DNA from: Pontibacter aydingkolensis
GTDB taxonomy: Bacteria; Bacteroidota; Bacteroidia; Cytophagales; Hymenobacteraceae
DNA: 64,000 nucleotides
NCBI RefSeq assembly: GCF_019443125.1
Contig: NZ_JAHYXK010000016.1
Coordinates: 34,615 to 98,614 of the forward strand
Direction of reading: 5' to 3'
In this document: positions 16,294 through 26,247 of the stretch, one piece after another
Position numbering within the stretch: position 1 is the stretch's first letter
Layout: the number at the start of each line of letters is the position of its first letter
Position numbers and translations under genes: made by a program
The notes under the pieces: generated by a model
The model's database searches: none
What the model was told of the DNA's origin: nothing
What the model saw: only the letters and a program-made list of their open reading frames with translations

Positions 16294-17976
16294 TTAAAAT
16301 GAATAGGTAACTCCACCTAACACGTTTATACTTTTGCTCGGGTAATTTACGAACCTTTCGTATTTCTGTCCAAACAGGTTATTGGCCATCACAAAAATGG
16401 TAAAATTATTTGTGAATTTGTAGTCCGCCTTCAGGTTCAGGTCCACGATTTTATCTGTTTCGCGAAGCACTGTTGTTCCGTCAGGTCGGGTGATACGGCC
16501 AAATGAGCTACCAATATAGTAAAGTTCTGAATTAAAGAGAATCTTATCGTAGAAGTTATAGGTAGCAAAAACGCTGGTCATCAACTCTGGGCGGTGAAAC
16601 GGTTGCTCCAGGCTATTGGTGTTATACTTGTTATAATCAGCCTTTAATCCGATGCGCAACTCATCAGAATAGTTAAAAGAACCTTCAGCATAAAAATTTA
16701 AAACATTTGTTACGCCATCGTCATACACCAGGTCAAACTTAGTGGAGTCGGTAACAGAGTTGTTATAAAAGTATAAGTTTCGGAAATTTTGATAGGCAAC
16801 ACGACCTGTTAAGTGCACATAGTTGGCAATATTCGCCTGGAAACCTGCATAAACTTCCAGCCCTTTATTAATATCGGCTACCTGCGCATTTGGAGCTATC
16901 CATGGGTTTTCCTGGGTCAGGCTGTATAAAGTAACTCTTTCAAGATCACCACCTAAACCAGCGTAAATCTGAAGGTTATCTTTTATTGGCTCTACTGCTA
17001 TTCTGGCCATCGGGTACACATTAAATGTACGGGCATCATTAACTGTATCACCGGTATAAGCAACGTTGGCACCTAATGTTAGCTTCACAGCATTGAACTG
17101 ACGTTGGTAAGATGGGAAGATCTTAACATAATTACGGGTTACGCTGGTCTCATCTTTGTGCGTCAGAAACGATAGGTCGGCATCTACTTTAAAAGCTGAT
17201 ACATCATCAATGCCGTACTCACTACGGATACCCATGGCCACATTAACTTCAGACATATTATAGTGGTCGTTCAGGTAAGTTGCTCTCAGGTTAGCGTTGT
17301 AAAGGAAAGGTGCGCCAGAGGTCTGGTTGTGTAGTGTGCCTTCCGCTGCCACTCTGTTAAACACCTGCTGAATGTCGTCTTTGTTTACTTCTACTTCCTG
17401 GTTAGGTGCATAGCCATAGAAATGATACTTGTCGCGACCATAATTCAACCTGCCACCAAGCGTAAGACCTTTGAGGTAACGTTCGCCATGCACACCAATG
17501 CTGCTGTTGGCTACTGCTGAGTTGCCTTTATCTACCGGGCCACGGGCAGAACTGATATGGCTAATTTCAGCACCATAATCTGTATCCTTGCTGCGCTTGT
17601 TATGGAAGTAACCTTTCAAGTATAAACTGCCATAATTACCTACACCAGCCTTCAGATAATTGCCGTATAGCTTGGTCAGTTCATCCTGTTTAATGGTAAG
17701 CACCCGCATCTGCAGGTTTATATCCTGGCCTGGCAAACGGTAATCCGAATAGCGGTAAAGCACATTGCGATCACCAGTTTCAGGAGGTGGAATTCTGAAC
17801 TTCTCGAAATTCCTGGCTGCCTGGGGCAATTCAATCACACGGTTTTTCTCTACTACAACCTCTGCATCTTCCAGCTTGGCGCCTTCGCCCCAACCCTGTG
17901 CCTGTGCCTGGTTAAAATAGCTGTAGCCCACACTTAGTACAATGGCAAGAGAGGCTAACTTTAATTTATTTTTCAT
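16294..17976 (-). CDS. Outer-membrane beta-barrel protein (TonB-receptor-like barrel without a plug)
   Basis: 560 residues with a signal peptide (about 1-26, ending AQAQG). The rest has the alternating strand pattern of an outer-membrane barrel and ends with GGVTYSF, a C-terminal Phe typical of barrels. The late segment NFTIFVMANNLFGQKYERF is the usual last-strands motif of TonB-dependent receptors, but no plug domain is seen between the signal peptide and the barrel. It follows the 1025-residue TPR gene by 41 bp and precedes the SPOR gene by 6 bp. It is best described as a structural or receptor-like barrel of the envelope operon, ligand unknown. Confidence 0.82.
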   Translation of the reverse strand: MKNKLKLASLAIVLSVGYSYFNQAQAQGWGEGAKLEDAEVVVEKNRVIELPQAARNFEKFRIPPPETGDRNVLYRYSDYRLPGQDINLQMRVLTIKQDELTKLYGNYLKAGVGNYGSLYLKGYFHNKRSKDTDYGAEISHISSARGPVDKGNSAVANSSIGVHGERYLKGLTLGGRLNYGRDKYHFYGYAPNQEVEVNKDDIQQVFNRVAAEGTLHNQTSGAPFLYNANLRATYLNDHYNMSEVNVAMGIRSEYGIDDVSAFKVDADLSFLTHKDETSVTRNYVKIFPSYQRQFNAVKLTLGANVAYTGDTVNDARTFNVYPMARIAVEPIKDNLQIYAGLGGDLERVTLYSLTQENPWIAPNAQVADINKGLEVYAGFQANIANYVHLTGRVAYQNFRNLYFYNNSVTDSTKFDLVYDDGVTNVLNFYAEGSFNYSDELRIGLKADYNKYNTNSLEQPFHRPELMTSVFATYNFYDKILFNSELYYIGSSFGRITRPDGTTVLRETDKIVDLNLKADYKFTNNFTIFVMANNLFGQKYERFVNYPSKSINVLGGVTYSF

Positions 17977-18017
17977 GCTGATGATTCTGTTCTTGATGAT
18001 CTGATTAAACTGATCTG

Positions 18018-21000
18018 TTACTGTCTGCCTGTCGTGTCGCTAGCTGGCGCCTTCTGGTTGGCCGGTGCGGCTCGGCCCTCCAGCTTTGCCAGTTTCTGCT
18101 TAGCCTCTTCCACGATCTCCTTGTTTGGCGCATTCTCTATGATAGAGTTAAGCGTCGAGGTGGCCTGGAACATCTCGCCCTGAGCAGCATAATTATCTGC
18201 AATAAGTATAAATGTTTTACCCAGCCAGTAATCATAGTTAGAGAACTTGTTATTAAAGTCAAAGGCCACATCCAGCGACTCTTTATACTTTTTCTGTTTG
18301 TGCAGAATCTCGGCAACCAGGTACTGCGCCTCTGCCCCATTTATATCCGATGCCTCTTTTGCTGTTTCGCGTAGCTCTGTAAGCGCCTGATCTAAACTAC
18401 CCTGCGCATATGTAGACTTGGCTCTGTGCAGCAGGGCAGTGTTATAAGCATTCAGCGAAGCATTGCCCTGGCTTATCAGCTCATTAGCCACGCGCTTGGT
18501 ACCTGCGTAATCGTTGGTGCGGAAATAGCTTTGCATCAGGCCCATTAAAGCAGTTTGCTGCTCTTTTCGGTTTGCTGCCAGGTCGCGCAGGCGGCTATAG
18601 TATTTAATGGCTTCCGGGTAATTCTTCGCTTCAAACTCAAGGTCTGCCACACGTTGTATACCACGGTTCACATACTCCGACTTATTTTCGGTAACCACTT
18701 CTTTCATGCGCTGCAAACCCGTTTGTGTACGGTTCAGGCGCAGGTAAGAGTCTGCCAGGAAATAACGGGCATCCGGAGCAAATGAGCTTTTAGGGTACGA
18801 AACAATGAATTTCTCGAATTTAGGAAGCGCCTGCTCGTAGTTCTGAGCAAAGTATAAGTTCTTCGCTGAGTTAAACTCTATACTTTCAAGTGCATCACTT
18901 TCCGGGTTGGCAGATTTATACTTATCCAGATACGTATCGAACTCGCTGGTTCTGTTCTCGGCTCCTAGCACCTCCTGTAAGCTGTACAAAGCACCACTGG
19001 CAATCTTGGAGTTAGGATACTCGTTAAGCACGCGTTGCTGATCCGCAATAGCCAGGTTATTCTGACCAAGATTAGCATAGGCAATACCGCGCTTCTGCAA
19101 AGCATTTGGCACCAGTCTGCTGTTAGGCATGTTATTTATGAGTGCTGTAAAGCCTTTTACTGCTGCCTGGTAATTGCCGCCTTCAAAGTCGATAAGTGTA
19201 CGTTGGTACTGGGCAGCATCTGCGTAACGAGACTGCGGATACTTAGCAATTACTTCTTGCAAAGCTTGAACTGCCCTATCGTTACGACCAGTTATACTGC
19301 TGATTACGCCTTTCTGAAAAAGCGCATAATCACGGTCAGGTGAGCTTGAGGAAAGCACGCGTTCGTAAAGGCTTAGTGCTTCGTTGTAGTTTTTGTTTAC
19401 ATAGTACGTATCGGCCAGACGAAGCGTAGCATCGTTGTAGTTCGGGTTGCTTGGCTTAATGGCATCTAGGTACGCCTTAAAGTGCGTCATGGCCTTATCG
19501 TACTGTTTGGTGTTATAGTACGCGTAGCCAATACCGTAACGAGATTTTGTATAATAATCTTCTTTGGCATTTTGCGTGGTACGGAATACCGCGCCATAGC
19601 TGTTGATCGCATCATCGTAACGCTGCCCGATGGAATAGGCCTCTCCTTTTACAAAATGACTTGCCGCCGTTACATCTTTATCATAAGGGTACTGCAAAGA
19701 CTTGTCGAGCATGGCAACTGCCGCCGGAAACTTAGCATCGTTAAATAAGTTAACTGCATGGTGATAAGTTACACGCTGATAGGTCTGAAGTATACGCCAA
19801 CTCTTCTTCTCCAGACTTTCGATGTGGCGAATGGCATCGGCATAATTGTTAGAGCCAAAGTATGATTCGCTTAAAAGCTTGTCCGCCTCTTCTGCCTGGT
19901 CTGAATTCGGGTAGTTCTTGTTAAAATCAGCCAGCGCATTAATTACTTCTCTGAAATTACCAAGGTCGTAACTTACCTGCGCATACTTTAGCGTTGCAGC
20001 CTCTGTTACGTCTTTATCATGATCGTTCTTTCTGGCTTGATCAAAGGCAGTTAAGGCAAACTGCTTATTGTTTTCCTTTAAGTAACTTAACCCAAGGTAA
20101 TAGGCAGCGTTCTGTCCAAGCGCGTCCTTCTTAAGGGCTACTGCCTTAAAATGGGTGATGGCATCCTTGTAATTATTGTTCTTGTAGTCTGTAAAGCCAA
20201 ATTTATACTGCACCACCGGATCCAATGTCTTTTTACCGGCTGCAAACTGATCAAAATATTTATCGGCTGTCTTATAGTCAGCTTTCTGGTAATAAGCATC
20301 ACCCACTAACAAAGCGATCTCATCGGCTTGCTGCACTGCAGGCTTTTTGGCCAGCGCGGCTTCACCGTAACGGATCACTTCGTATACGTCATTCTCCTTG
20401 TAAAGAATCTCAGTGATCATATAAGGCACTATGTTGGCATACGCCTCATTCTTCTCGGCTACTTTTAAGTCTGCTTTTGCAGCAGCGTAATCTCCTTTCC
20501 GGTAAGAAATATAACCGGCGTAGTAACTGGAAGCATATCCAAAACGGTGTTCTTCTTCCCTAAAACCTGTTGTCTTATTCTTGTCAAACCAGATCTTGGC
20601 GTTATCAAAGTCTTTGGTGGCAAAGTATGAGTAACCCAGCTTAAATTCCAGTTCTTTGTTTTGCTTTATACTTAACAGGTGTGTCGGGGCAAGTTGCAGC
20701 AATTCAGCAGCACGCTTATAGTTTTTCTGCTCAAAGTAATACAAACCCAGTTCGTAATTGGCAAGGGCTGTTTTTGGGTGTGACGGAAAAGTCCGGGCAA
20801 AATTCAGGATCAGTTGCTCTGCATCTGGATGCAACAGGTATAAACCGCTTAAAGCATAGTAATACTGTGCATCGGCTGTTTTAGCATTGTCACCAATCAG
20901 GTTGATATACTTTCTGAAGGCCTCCTGGGCAGCGCCATACTTTGCACGGTCAAAAAGCTCTACTCCTTCGTGGTAGAATCTATCATCAGAAGTAAAAGCC

Positions 21001-21095
21001 TGCGTATGTTGCGCCGCCACCACATGAGACCCACCGGCCAACACCGACATAAGCGCAACTTTGTAAGCTAATTTCATATTTTTTTTATTACCCAT
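18018..21095 (-). CDS. Large periplasmic tetratricopeptide repeat protein
   Basis: A 1025-residue protein made almost entirely of TPR-like helix pairs, many with the pattern YxxGxxYYxxxxYxxAxxxFxxF (for example near residues 105-140, 270-330, 590-640, 790-830). A signal peptide lies at about residues 7-29 (MKLAYKVALMSVLAGG). An in-frame ATG at 21077 would start directly at that peptide and is an equally likely start. TPR arrays of this type resemble the CpoB/YbgF and BamD families, which coordinate envelope assembly and Tol-type machines. It is the first gene of the eight-gene operon with the barrel, SPOR, ExbB, ExbD and TonB proteins. A C-terminal low-complexity tail (APANQKAPASD) is present. 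Confidence 0.85.
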   Translation of the reverse strand: MGNKKNMKLAYKVALMSVLAGGSHVVAAQHTQAFTSDDRFYHEGVELFDRAKYGAAQEAFRKYINLIGDNAKTADAQYYYALSGLYLLHPDAEQLILNFARTFPSHPKTALANYELGLYYFEQKNYKRAAELLQLAPTHLLSIKQNKELEFKLGYSYFATKDFDNAKIWFDKNKTTGFREEEHRFGYASSYYAGYISYRKGDYAAAKADLKVAEKNEAYANIVPYMITEILYKENDVYEVIRYGEAALAKKPAVQQADEIALLVGDAYYQKADYKTADKYFDQFAAGKKTLDPVVQYKFGFTDYKNNNYKDAITHFKAVALKKDALGQNAAYYLGLSYLKENNKQFALTAFDQARKNDHDKDVTEAATLKYAQVSYDLGNFREVINALADFNKNYPNSDQAEEADKLLSESYFGSNNYADAIRHIESLEKKSWRILQTYQRVTYHHAVNLFNDAKFPAAVAMLDKSLQYPYDKDVTAASHFVKGEAYSIGQRYDDAINSYGAVFRTTQNAKEDYYTKSRYGIGYAYYNTKQYDKAMTHFKAYLDAIKPSNPNYNDATLRLADTYYVNKNYNEALSLYERVLSSSSPDRDYALFQKGVISSITGRNDRAVQALQEVIAKYPQSRYADAAQYQRTLIDFEGGNYQAAVKGFTALINNMPNSRLVPNALQKRGIAYANLGQNNLAIADQQRVLNEYPNSKIASGALYSLQEVLGAENRTSEFDTYLDKYKSANPESDALESIEFNSAKNLYFAQNYEQALPKFEKFIVSYPKSSFAPDARYFLADSYLRLNRTQTGLQRMKEVVTENKSEYVNRGIQRVADLEFEAKNYPEAIKYYSRLRDLAANRKEQQTALMGLMQSYFRTNDYAGTKRVANELISQGNASLNAYNTALLHRAKSTYAQGSLDQALTELRETAKEASDINGAEAQYLVAEILHKQKKYKESLDVAFDFNNKFSNYDYWLGKTFILIADNYAAQGEMFQATSTLNSIIENAPNKEIVEEAKQKLAKLEGRAAPANQKAPASDTTGRQ

Positions 21096-21312
21096 TGGGA
21101 TAATCAGTTTTGTTCGTGGAAGTGAATGTATTGCTGGAACTAGGGTAAAACTGTGTTTAAACTATATGTGCCATTCTCAAAGTTACTAAAAAATTAGTAG
21201 CACAGCCTGCCTTTAACGCTTTTCTTAAAAAGTAGTTTAGAGAGAATATGTCATAATACCTATACAATGATAGAAACCATAAAAATATTGTGTGAAGTAT
21301 TACTTTTAACAT

Positions 21313-22359
21313 TTAGGATGCCAAAAACCTTGGCACAGGGTGCAGAATTTTAAAGATAAGCTCCGTTAAAATAGCAACTTCCGACATATCGCCCCCAGTA
21401 ATACCTTTCACCTGCAAGTCGCTTGTTCTTATGTAATGTATGATATCGATGCAGCGTTGTGGTGGGTAAGCGCGCATAGCCTGCACATAATCTTTGATTT
21501 TCCAGGCTTGAGAACCCAGGCTCTTTTTCATTCCGGCTTCCGATTTATCTGCCTGGGTGTGCAGCATCAGCAGTTTAGTGAAAAAATTAAAAAGCATAGA
21601 TAGATTAGGGATTAGTGGATTACTTTTCGGGTTAGACTCAAAATAATGTATTATCCGGTTCGCTTTTAAGGGATCGCGGCTGATAAGTGCGGCCTGAAGT
21701 TCGAAAATGTTATACTCCTTACTAATGCCCACGTTTTCCTGCACCACCCCTTCGTCTATAGTAGTACCAGGTTTTAGATTGATCAGCAGTTTGTCTATCT
21801 CGTTTGCCAATCTGGACAGGTCTGAGCCAATGTATTCACTGAGTAACTGTACTGCCTGCGGAGTGGCTTTTATACTTTTCTGCTTAAGGTAATTTGTAAC
21901 CCAGGCTGGTACTTGGTTGTCGTAAAGCTTTTTGGTTGTAAGCAATACTGCATGTTTACCAATTATTTTGGCCAGACTCTTTCTGCCATCCAGCGTTTTA
22001 TGTTTGTAGCAGAACACCAGTATAGTAGACGGAAGCGGGTTTTGAAGATAAGCCTCCAACTGCTTCATTCCCTCCTCTTTTTCAATATCCTGTATACTTT
22101 GCGCCTCCTTTACAATCACTACCGATCTGTCCGACATCATCGGGAAGCGCTTTGCCTGCAGCAATACTGTGGCCACATCCACATCCTTGCCATACACCAC
22201 CACCTGATTAAAGCCTTTTTCATGTTCCTGTAGGGCGTTCTGCTCTATGTATTCGGCAATTGTATCTATGTAAAAAGATTCCTCGCCCTGTAAAAAGTAA
22301 ACCGGGGCAAACTGCCTTTGCTTTAATTGCTCTAAAATACCTTCGGGTGTGTGTGCCAT
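21313..22359 (-). CDS. holA: DNA polymerase III subunit delta
   Basis: The clamp-loader subunit that opens the beta sliding clamp. At 348 residues the size is typical. The N-terminus has PVYFLQGEESFYIDTIAE, the classic HolA opening, followed by KRFPMMSDRSVVIVKEAQ and LVFCYKHKTLDGRKS. The middle part VQENVGISKEYNIFELQAALI and the helical C-terminal collar complete the family pattern. The gene is single, with TAAATTTG (22416-22423, minus strand) upstream as a possible -7 element. Confidence 0.93.
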   Translation of the reverse strand: MAHTPEGILEQLKQRQFAPVYFLQGEESFYIDTIAEYIEQNALQEHEKGFNQVVVYGKDVDVATVLLQAKRFPMMSDRSVVIVKEAQSIQDIEKEEGMKQLEAYLQNPLPSTILVFCYKHKTLDGRKSLAKIIGKHAVLLTTKKLYDNQVPAWVTNYLKQKSIKATPQAVQLLSEYIGSDLSRLANEIDKLLINLKPGTTIDEGVVQENVGISKEYNIFELQAALISRDPLKANRIIHYFESNPKSNPLIPNLSMLFNFFTKLLMLHTQADKSEAGMKKSLGSQAWKIKDYVQAMRAYPPQRCIDIIHYIRTSDLQVKGITGGDMSEVAILTELIFKILHPVPRFLAS

Positions 22360-22498
22360 TGCGGTAATGGGGATTTGGTAGCTGTAAACAGGAATACAAT
22401 ATTGCTCCTCTCCTACAAATTTAAGGCATCAGCAACAAATTAAAAGCCTGTTCTCGGATTAATCTAAAGTAACTTTACTTCTCATTTAAACTTATACT

Positions 22499-22948
22499 TT
22501 ATAAGGCAGTTCTTACCATAACTATTCTTGGCATGCCATCCAGGTAATAATTATGCTTGGAATGATGCTGAACAAAGCCCAGTTTTTCGTATAATCTGAA
22601 ACCACTTTTGTTCACCGGATCAACGGTTAAATAAATGGCTGTTGCTCCCTTAGCCTCTACAGTCTCTATTAAAGAATCGATCAGCTTTTCTCCAATACTC
22701 TGACCTCTGAATTCCGGTAGCACACCTAACGAAAGGAACCAGGCTGTTTTAGTTTCAGAATTGTAGTGTCCAATAGCATAACCTATTATACTTTCGTTAA
22801 ACTCAGCAACTAAAAGTAAATCACCTGTAATATCCAGCAATTGTCTCAGTGCAAACAAGGGATAGGTATCCTGGCCGAAAAGTAATTCGTCAACTGCCTT
22901 AACTGCTGTCAGGTCCTGTAGTTGTGCCGGTCTTATTTGTAATTGCAT
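22499..22948 (-). CDS. GNAT family N-acetyltransferase
   Basis: 149 residues with the complete GNAT fold. The acetyl-CoA loop is visible as LGVLPEFRGQSIGEKLI (about residues 74-90, the Q/RxxGxG/A type), followed by AIYLTVDPVNKSGFRLYEKLGF, the usual late motif B region. The acceptor substrate is unknown; RimI-like protein acetylation is possible but not shown. It is monocistronic, divergent from tyrS. Confidence 0.88.
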   Translation of the reverse strand: MQLQIRPAQLQDLTAVKAVDELLFGQDTYPLFALRQLLDITGDLLLVAEFNESIIGYAIGHYNSETKTAWFLSLGVLPEFRGQSIGEKLIDSLIETVEAKGATAIYLTVDPVNKSGFRLYEKLGFVQHHSKHNYYLDGMPRIVMVRTAL

Positions 22949-23081
22949 GATATCAAAGTATGAATGACTCCAGCAGTTAAAGGTAAAGTATAAACATATA
23001 AACTTAGAGCTGATCTATAGATTATGAATAAAGTATGGCTCTCATTTACCATTTGCCTCAAATAAACTGCCAACTCTTTTT

Positions 23082-23089
23082 TATATTTG
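23082..23089 (+). promoter_or_regulatory. Candidate -7 element for tyrS
   Basis: TATATTTG fits the Bacteroidota TAnnTTTG box and lies 25 bp before the tyrS ATG. The nearest TTTG upstream (23052-23055) gives a 26-bp spacer, longer than preferred, so only the -7 box is supported. Confidence 0.45.
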
Positions 23090-23114
23090 CCATGAACAGA
23101 CGAAACTGGTGTAA

Positions 23115-24419
23115 ATGAATCTTATTAACGAATTAAGGTGGAGAGGCATGCTCCATGATTTCATGCCGGGCACAGAAGAACAACTGGCCGCCGAAATGAC
23201 AACGGGCTATATTGGTTTTGACCCAACTGCCAGTTCTTTGCACATAGGTAATCTTGCCACTATTATGCTGCTTGTGCACCTACAACTCGCAGGCCATAAG
23301 CCAGTTGCTCTTGTAGGCGGTGCCACAGGTATGATTGGAGACCCATCCGGCAAATCTGCAGAGCGCAACTTACTTGATGAAGAAACGCTACGCGCCAACC
23401 AGGAAGGTATAAAGGCTCAGCTGGAAAAGTTCCTAGACTTTAACAGTAACGCTAATTCTGCCGAGATAGTAAACAACTACGATTGGTTTAAGGAGTTTAG
23501 TTTTCTGGGCTTTTTGCGTGAGGTAGGAAAGCACCTCACTGTAAATTACATGATGGCCAAAGACTCGGTGAAGAAACGCATCAGCGCCGACGAAGAAGGC
23601 GATCGCGCCGAAGGCTTATCATTTACGGAGTTTTCTTACCAACTTATCCAGGGCTACGACTTCTTTCACCTATACAAAAACAAAGGTGTAAAGCTACAGA
23701 TGGGTGCTTCTGACCAATGGGGAAACATCACAACCGGAACAGAACTGATACGCCGCATGGATGGCGGTAAAGCCTTTGCTTTAGTGGGCAAACTGGTTAC
23801 CAAATCAGACGGTACTAAGTTCGGAAAATCAGAAGGTGGTAATGTGTGGTTAGATCCGAATCTTACCTCTCCTTACAAGTTCTACCAGTTCTGGCTAAAC
23901 CTGTCTGACGAGGAAGCCGAGAAGCTGATTAAAGTATATACTTTGCTTCCGGAAGATGAAATTGCACGATTGGCAGAAGAGCACAAACAAGCCCCCCATT
24001 TAAGGGTTTTACAGAAAGCCCTGGCTAAAGATGTTACAATTCGGGTGCATTCCGAAGAAGATTATAATTCTGCAGTAGAAGCATCAGAAATTTTATTTGG
24101 GAAAGGTGATTTTAATACGCTTAAGGGCCTGAAAGAGGATATTCTGCTCTCAATTTTTGAAGGCGTGCCTCAGATCGAAATTACAAAAGAAAGCTTTGAA
24201 ACAGCAGGTACAGTAACAGACCTGTTATCTGATGTAACAGGCGGCCAGATCTTCGATTCAAAGGGTGAAGCTAAGCGTATGATCAAAAACGGTGGTGTAA
24301 GTATAAACCGACAGAAGGTTGCCGGGCCAGATGATGCCGTAGATTTTGAATTATTGCAGCAGAAGCACCTGGTAGTACAGAAAGGTAAGAAGAACTATTA
24401 CTTAGTTACTGTTAAATAG
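23115..24419 (+). CDS. tyrS: Tyrosyl-tRNA synthetase
   Basis: Charges tRNA-Tyr with tyrosine. This 434-residue class I synthetase has the HIGH-type motif in [11 protein letters not shown] (about 38-48), the KMSKS-type motif KFGKSEG (about 236-242), the tyrosine-binding QGYDF and [10 protein letters not shown] segments, and a C-terminal S4-like RNA-binding domain (about 365-434, GVSINRQKV). It is monocistronic and ends at a terminator hairpin shared with the Hc1-like gene. An Arg-Trp rich N-terminus ([13 protein letters not shown]) is usual for the bacterial type. Confidence 0.97.
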   Translation: MNLINELRWRGMLHDFMPGTEEQLAAEMTTGYIGFDPTASSLHIGNLATIMLLVHLQLAGHKPVALVGGATGMIGDPSGKSAERNLLDEETLRANQEGIKAQLEKFLDFNSNANSAEIVNNYDWFKEFSFLGFLREVGKHLTVNYMMAKDSVKKRISADEEGDRAEGLSFTEFSYQLIQGYDFFHLYKNKGVKLQMGASDQWGNITTGTELIRRMDGGKAFALVGKLVTKSDGTKFGKSEGGNVWLDPNLTSPYKFYQFWLNLSDEEAEKLIKVYTLLPEDEIARLAEEHKQAPHLRVLQKALAKDVTIRVHSEEDYNSAVEASEILFGKGDFNTLKGLKEDILLSIFEGVPQIEITKESFETAGTVTDLLSDVTGGQIFDSKGEAKRMIKNGGVSINRQKVAGPDDAVDFELLQQKHLVVQKGKKNYYLVTVK

Positions 24420-24442
24420 CTGTTTTACAATTATTTATAAAT

Positions 24443-24474
24443 AAAAAAGGTGGCCTTTGCAGGTCACCTTTTTT
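24443..24474. terminator. Bidirectional terminator
   Basis: AAAAAAGGTGGCC pairs with GGTCACCTTTTTT around a 6-nt loop, with A and T tracts on either side. It lies between tyrS (plus) and the Hc1-like gene (minus). Confidence 0.85.
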
Positions 24475-24497
24475 ATTTAATTCAGGCTGTTTACGAC

Positions 24498-24689
24498 TTA
24501 TTTGTTCGTAGTAGCGCTGTTTTTTGTATCCTGAACTTCCTTACGGATGTCCTGAGCCATGTTCTTAAGATCCTGCATGCCTTTACGTACACGAGTACCT
24601 GCAGCAGCGTTACCTTTATCGTAGAATTTTTCGAAATCAGATTCCAACGACATTACAAGGTCTCTCAGTTTGCTAAAGTTGTTGTTCAT
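24498..24689 (-). CDS. Histone H1/Hc1-like small protein
   Basis: A 63-residue protein rich in Lys, Arg and Asp/Glu, with the pattern LESDFEKFYDKGN followed by AAGTRVRKGMQDLKNMAQ and IRKEVQ. This is the conserved short histone H1-like (Hc1 family) protein found across Bacteroidota, presumably a nucleoid-associated or DNA-coating protein. It has no signal peptide or membrane segment. It is monocistronic, with its own terminator downstream. Role in compaction is inferred from the family name, not shown. Confidence 0.8.
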   Translation of the reverse strand: MNNNFSKLRDLVMSLESDFEKFYDKGNAAAGTRVRKGMQDLKNMAQDIRKEVQDTKNSATTNK

Positions 24690-24795
24690 TAGAGCTATTT
24701 GTTATAGTGAAACATTTGTTTTTACTGCTCTAATATACACATTTGTTACAAACAAGCAAAAATTAGCGAATTTTAATATATGCCTTTGCAGCCCC

Positions 24796-26034
24796 TTAAG
24801 CGGTAACTGCAGGACTTGCATACAAACCTTTATCCAATTTTTGTGCAATTTTTTCGAATGCATTGATCGTCTCTTCCACATCAGCCAAAGTATGAACTGC
24901 CGTAGGGATAAGGCGCAGCATAATCACATCTTTAGGCACTACCGGGTACACCACGATAGAGCAGAAAATGCTATAGTTCTCACGCAGGTCAAGCGTGAGT
25001 TGGGTAGCATCCGGAATCTGACCGTTAAGGAAAACAGGCGTCACCGGAGACTCAGTGCCACCAATGTTAAAGCCCTTCTCACGAAGACCTGTTTGCAAAG
25101 CATTTACTACTGTCCAAAGCTGATCTTTAAGCTCTGGTTTCGTGCGTAGCAGTTCTAAACGCTTAAGTGCACCAACTACCAAAGGCATTGGCAATGACTT
25201 GGCGAAAATCTGAGAACGCATGTTATAGCGAAGATACTCTACCACTTGTTCGTTAGAGGCAACAAAGGCACCAATACTCGCCATCGACTTGGCAAACGTG
25301 GAGAAGTATACATCGATCCCGTCCTGGCAGTTCAGGTGCTCGCCTGTACCAGCACCCGTCTCGCCCATAGTGCCGAATCCGTGTGCATCATCAACAAATA
25401 AACGGAAGCTGAATTTCTCTTTTAGGGCAATTACCTTATCCAGGCTACCCAGCTTACCTGACATACCAAATACACCCTCCGTGATTACAAGTATGGCGCC
25501 GCCTGTGTTCTCAGTCCAGCGTGTAGCACGCTCCAACTGCTTCTCAAGGCTCTCCATGTCGTTGTGACCATACACAAAGCGCTTGCCCTGGTGCAGACGA
25601 ACACCATCAATAATACAAGCATGCGATTCGGCATCATAAACGATGACATCGTGCCTGTCAACCAGCGCATCAATGATGGAAACAACACCCTGGTAACCAA
25701 AGTTAAGCAACAAGGCATCAGGCTTTTGCACAAACTCAGCCAGTTCAGCTTCCAGCTGCTCATGTAGGTTTGAGTTACCGGACATGATACGGGCTCCCAT
25801 CGGGTAAGCCATTCCCCACTCAGCAGCAGCTTCAGCATCAGCTTTACGTACCTCAGGGTGGTTAGCAAGACCTAAATAGTTGTTTAAGCTCCAGGTAAGC
25901 ACCTCTTTGCCTCTGAATTTCATGCGTGGCGCGATCTCCCCTTCTAGCTTTGGAAACGTAAAATAGCCATGCGCATAATGAGAGTGGCTTCCTAATGGAC
26001 CTCTGTTGGTCAACAACTTTTCAAATAAATCCAC
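24796..26034 (-). CDS. Alpha-oxoamine synthase, probably serine palmitoyltransferase
   Basis: A 412-residue fold-type I PLP enzyme that joins an acyl-CoA or acyl-ACP to an amino acid with loss of CO2. K249 in STFAKS is the Schiff-base lysine; DDAHGFG (D215/D216, H218), NNYLGLANHPEV and NFGYQG are visible family motifs. Bacteroidota use such an enzyme (Spt) to start sphingolipid synthesis, and gliding Cytophagales use a close relative for capnine-type sulfonolipids. No kbl/bioF partner genes are near, which argues for the lipid role, but the amino-acid substrate (serine or cysteate) cannot be told from sequence by eye. The gene is single, with a good promoter upstream. Confidence 0.85.
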   Translation of the reverse strand: MDLFEKLLTNRGPLGSHSHYAHGYFTFPKLEGEIAPRMKFRGKEVLTWSLNNYLGLANHPEVRKADAEAAAEWGMAYPMGARIMSGNSNLHEQLEAELAEFVQKPDALLLNFGYQGVVSIIDALVDRHDVIVYDAESHACIIDGVRLHQGKRFVYGHNDMESLEKQLERATRWTENTGGAILVITEGVFGMSGKLGSLDKVIALKEKFSFRLFVDDAHGFGTMGETGAGTGEHLNCQDGIDVYFSTFAKSMASIGAFVASNEQVVEYLRYNMRSQIFAKSLPMPLVVGALKRLELLRTKPELKDQLWTVVNALQTGLREKGFNIGGTESPVTPVFLNGQIPDATQLTLDLRENYSIFCSIVVYPVVPKDVIMLRLIPTAVHTLADVEETINAFEKIAQKLDKGLYASPAVTA

Positions 26035-26119
26035 TTGTGTATTAATTTGGTTATCAGAATAATTTCAGACTTTAAATTGCAGGCTACACCTAATATATTT
26101 TGTATAGCTCCAAGCTTTG

Positions 26120-26150
26120 CAAATTTATGCTTTTAGAACATCAATTACAA
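26120..26150 (-). promoter_or_regulatory. Bacteroidota-type promoter of the oxoamine synthase gene
   Basis: On the minus strand TTG (26150-26148), a 20-bp spacer and TAAATTTG (26127-26120) fit TTG-N19..21-TAnnTTTG. The element is about 86 bp upstream of the ATG. Confidence 0.55.
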
Positions 26151-26247
26151 TGTATATATATTATATCAGAAGTGCCTTTTTATACTTATGCCTTTTAACT
26201 TTGCCCTTAAAGCGTTTTCTTTGGATACTAATTGATATAACACCTGC

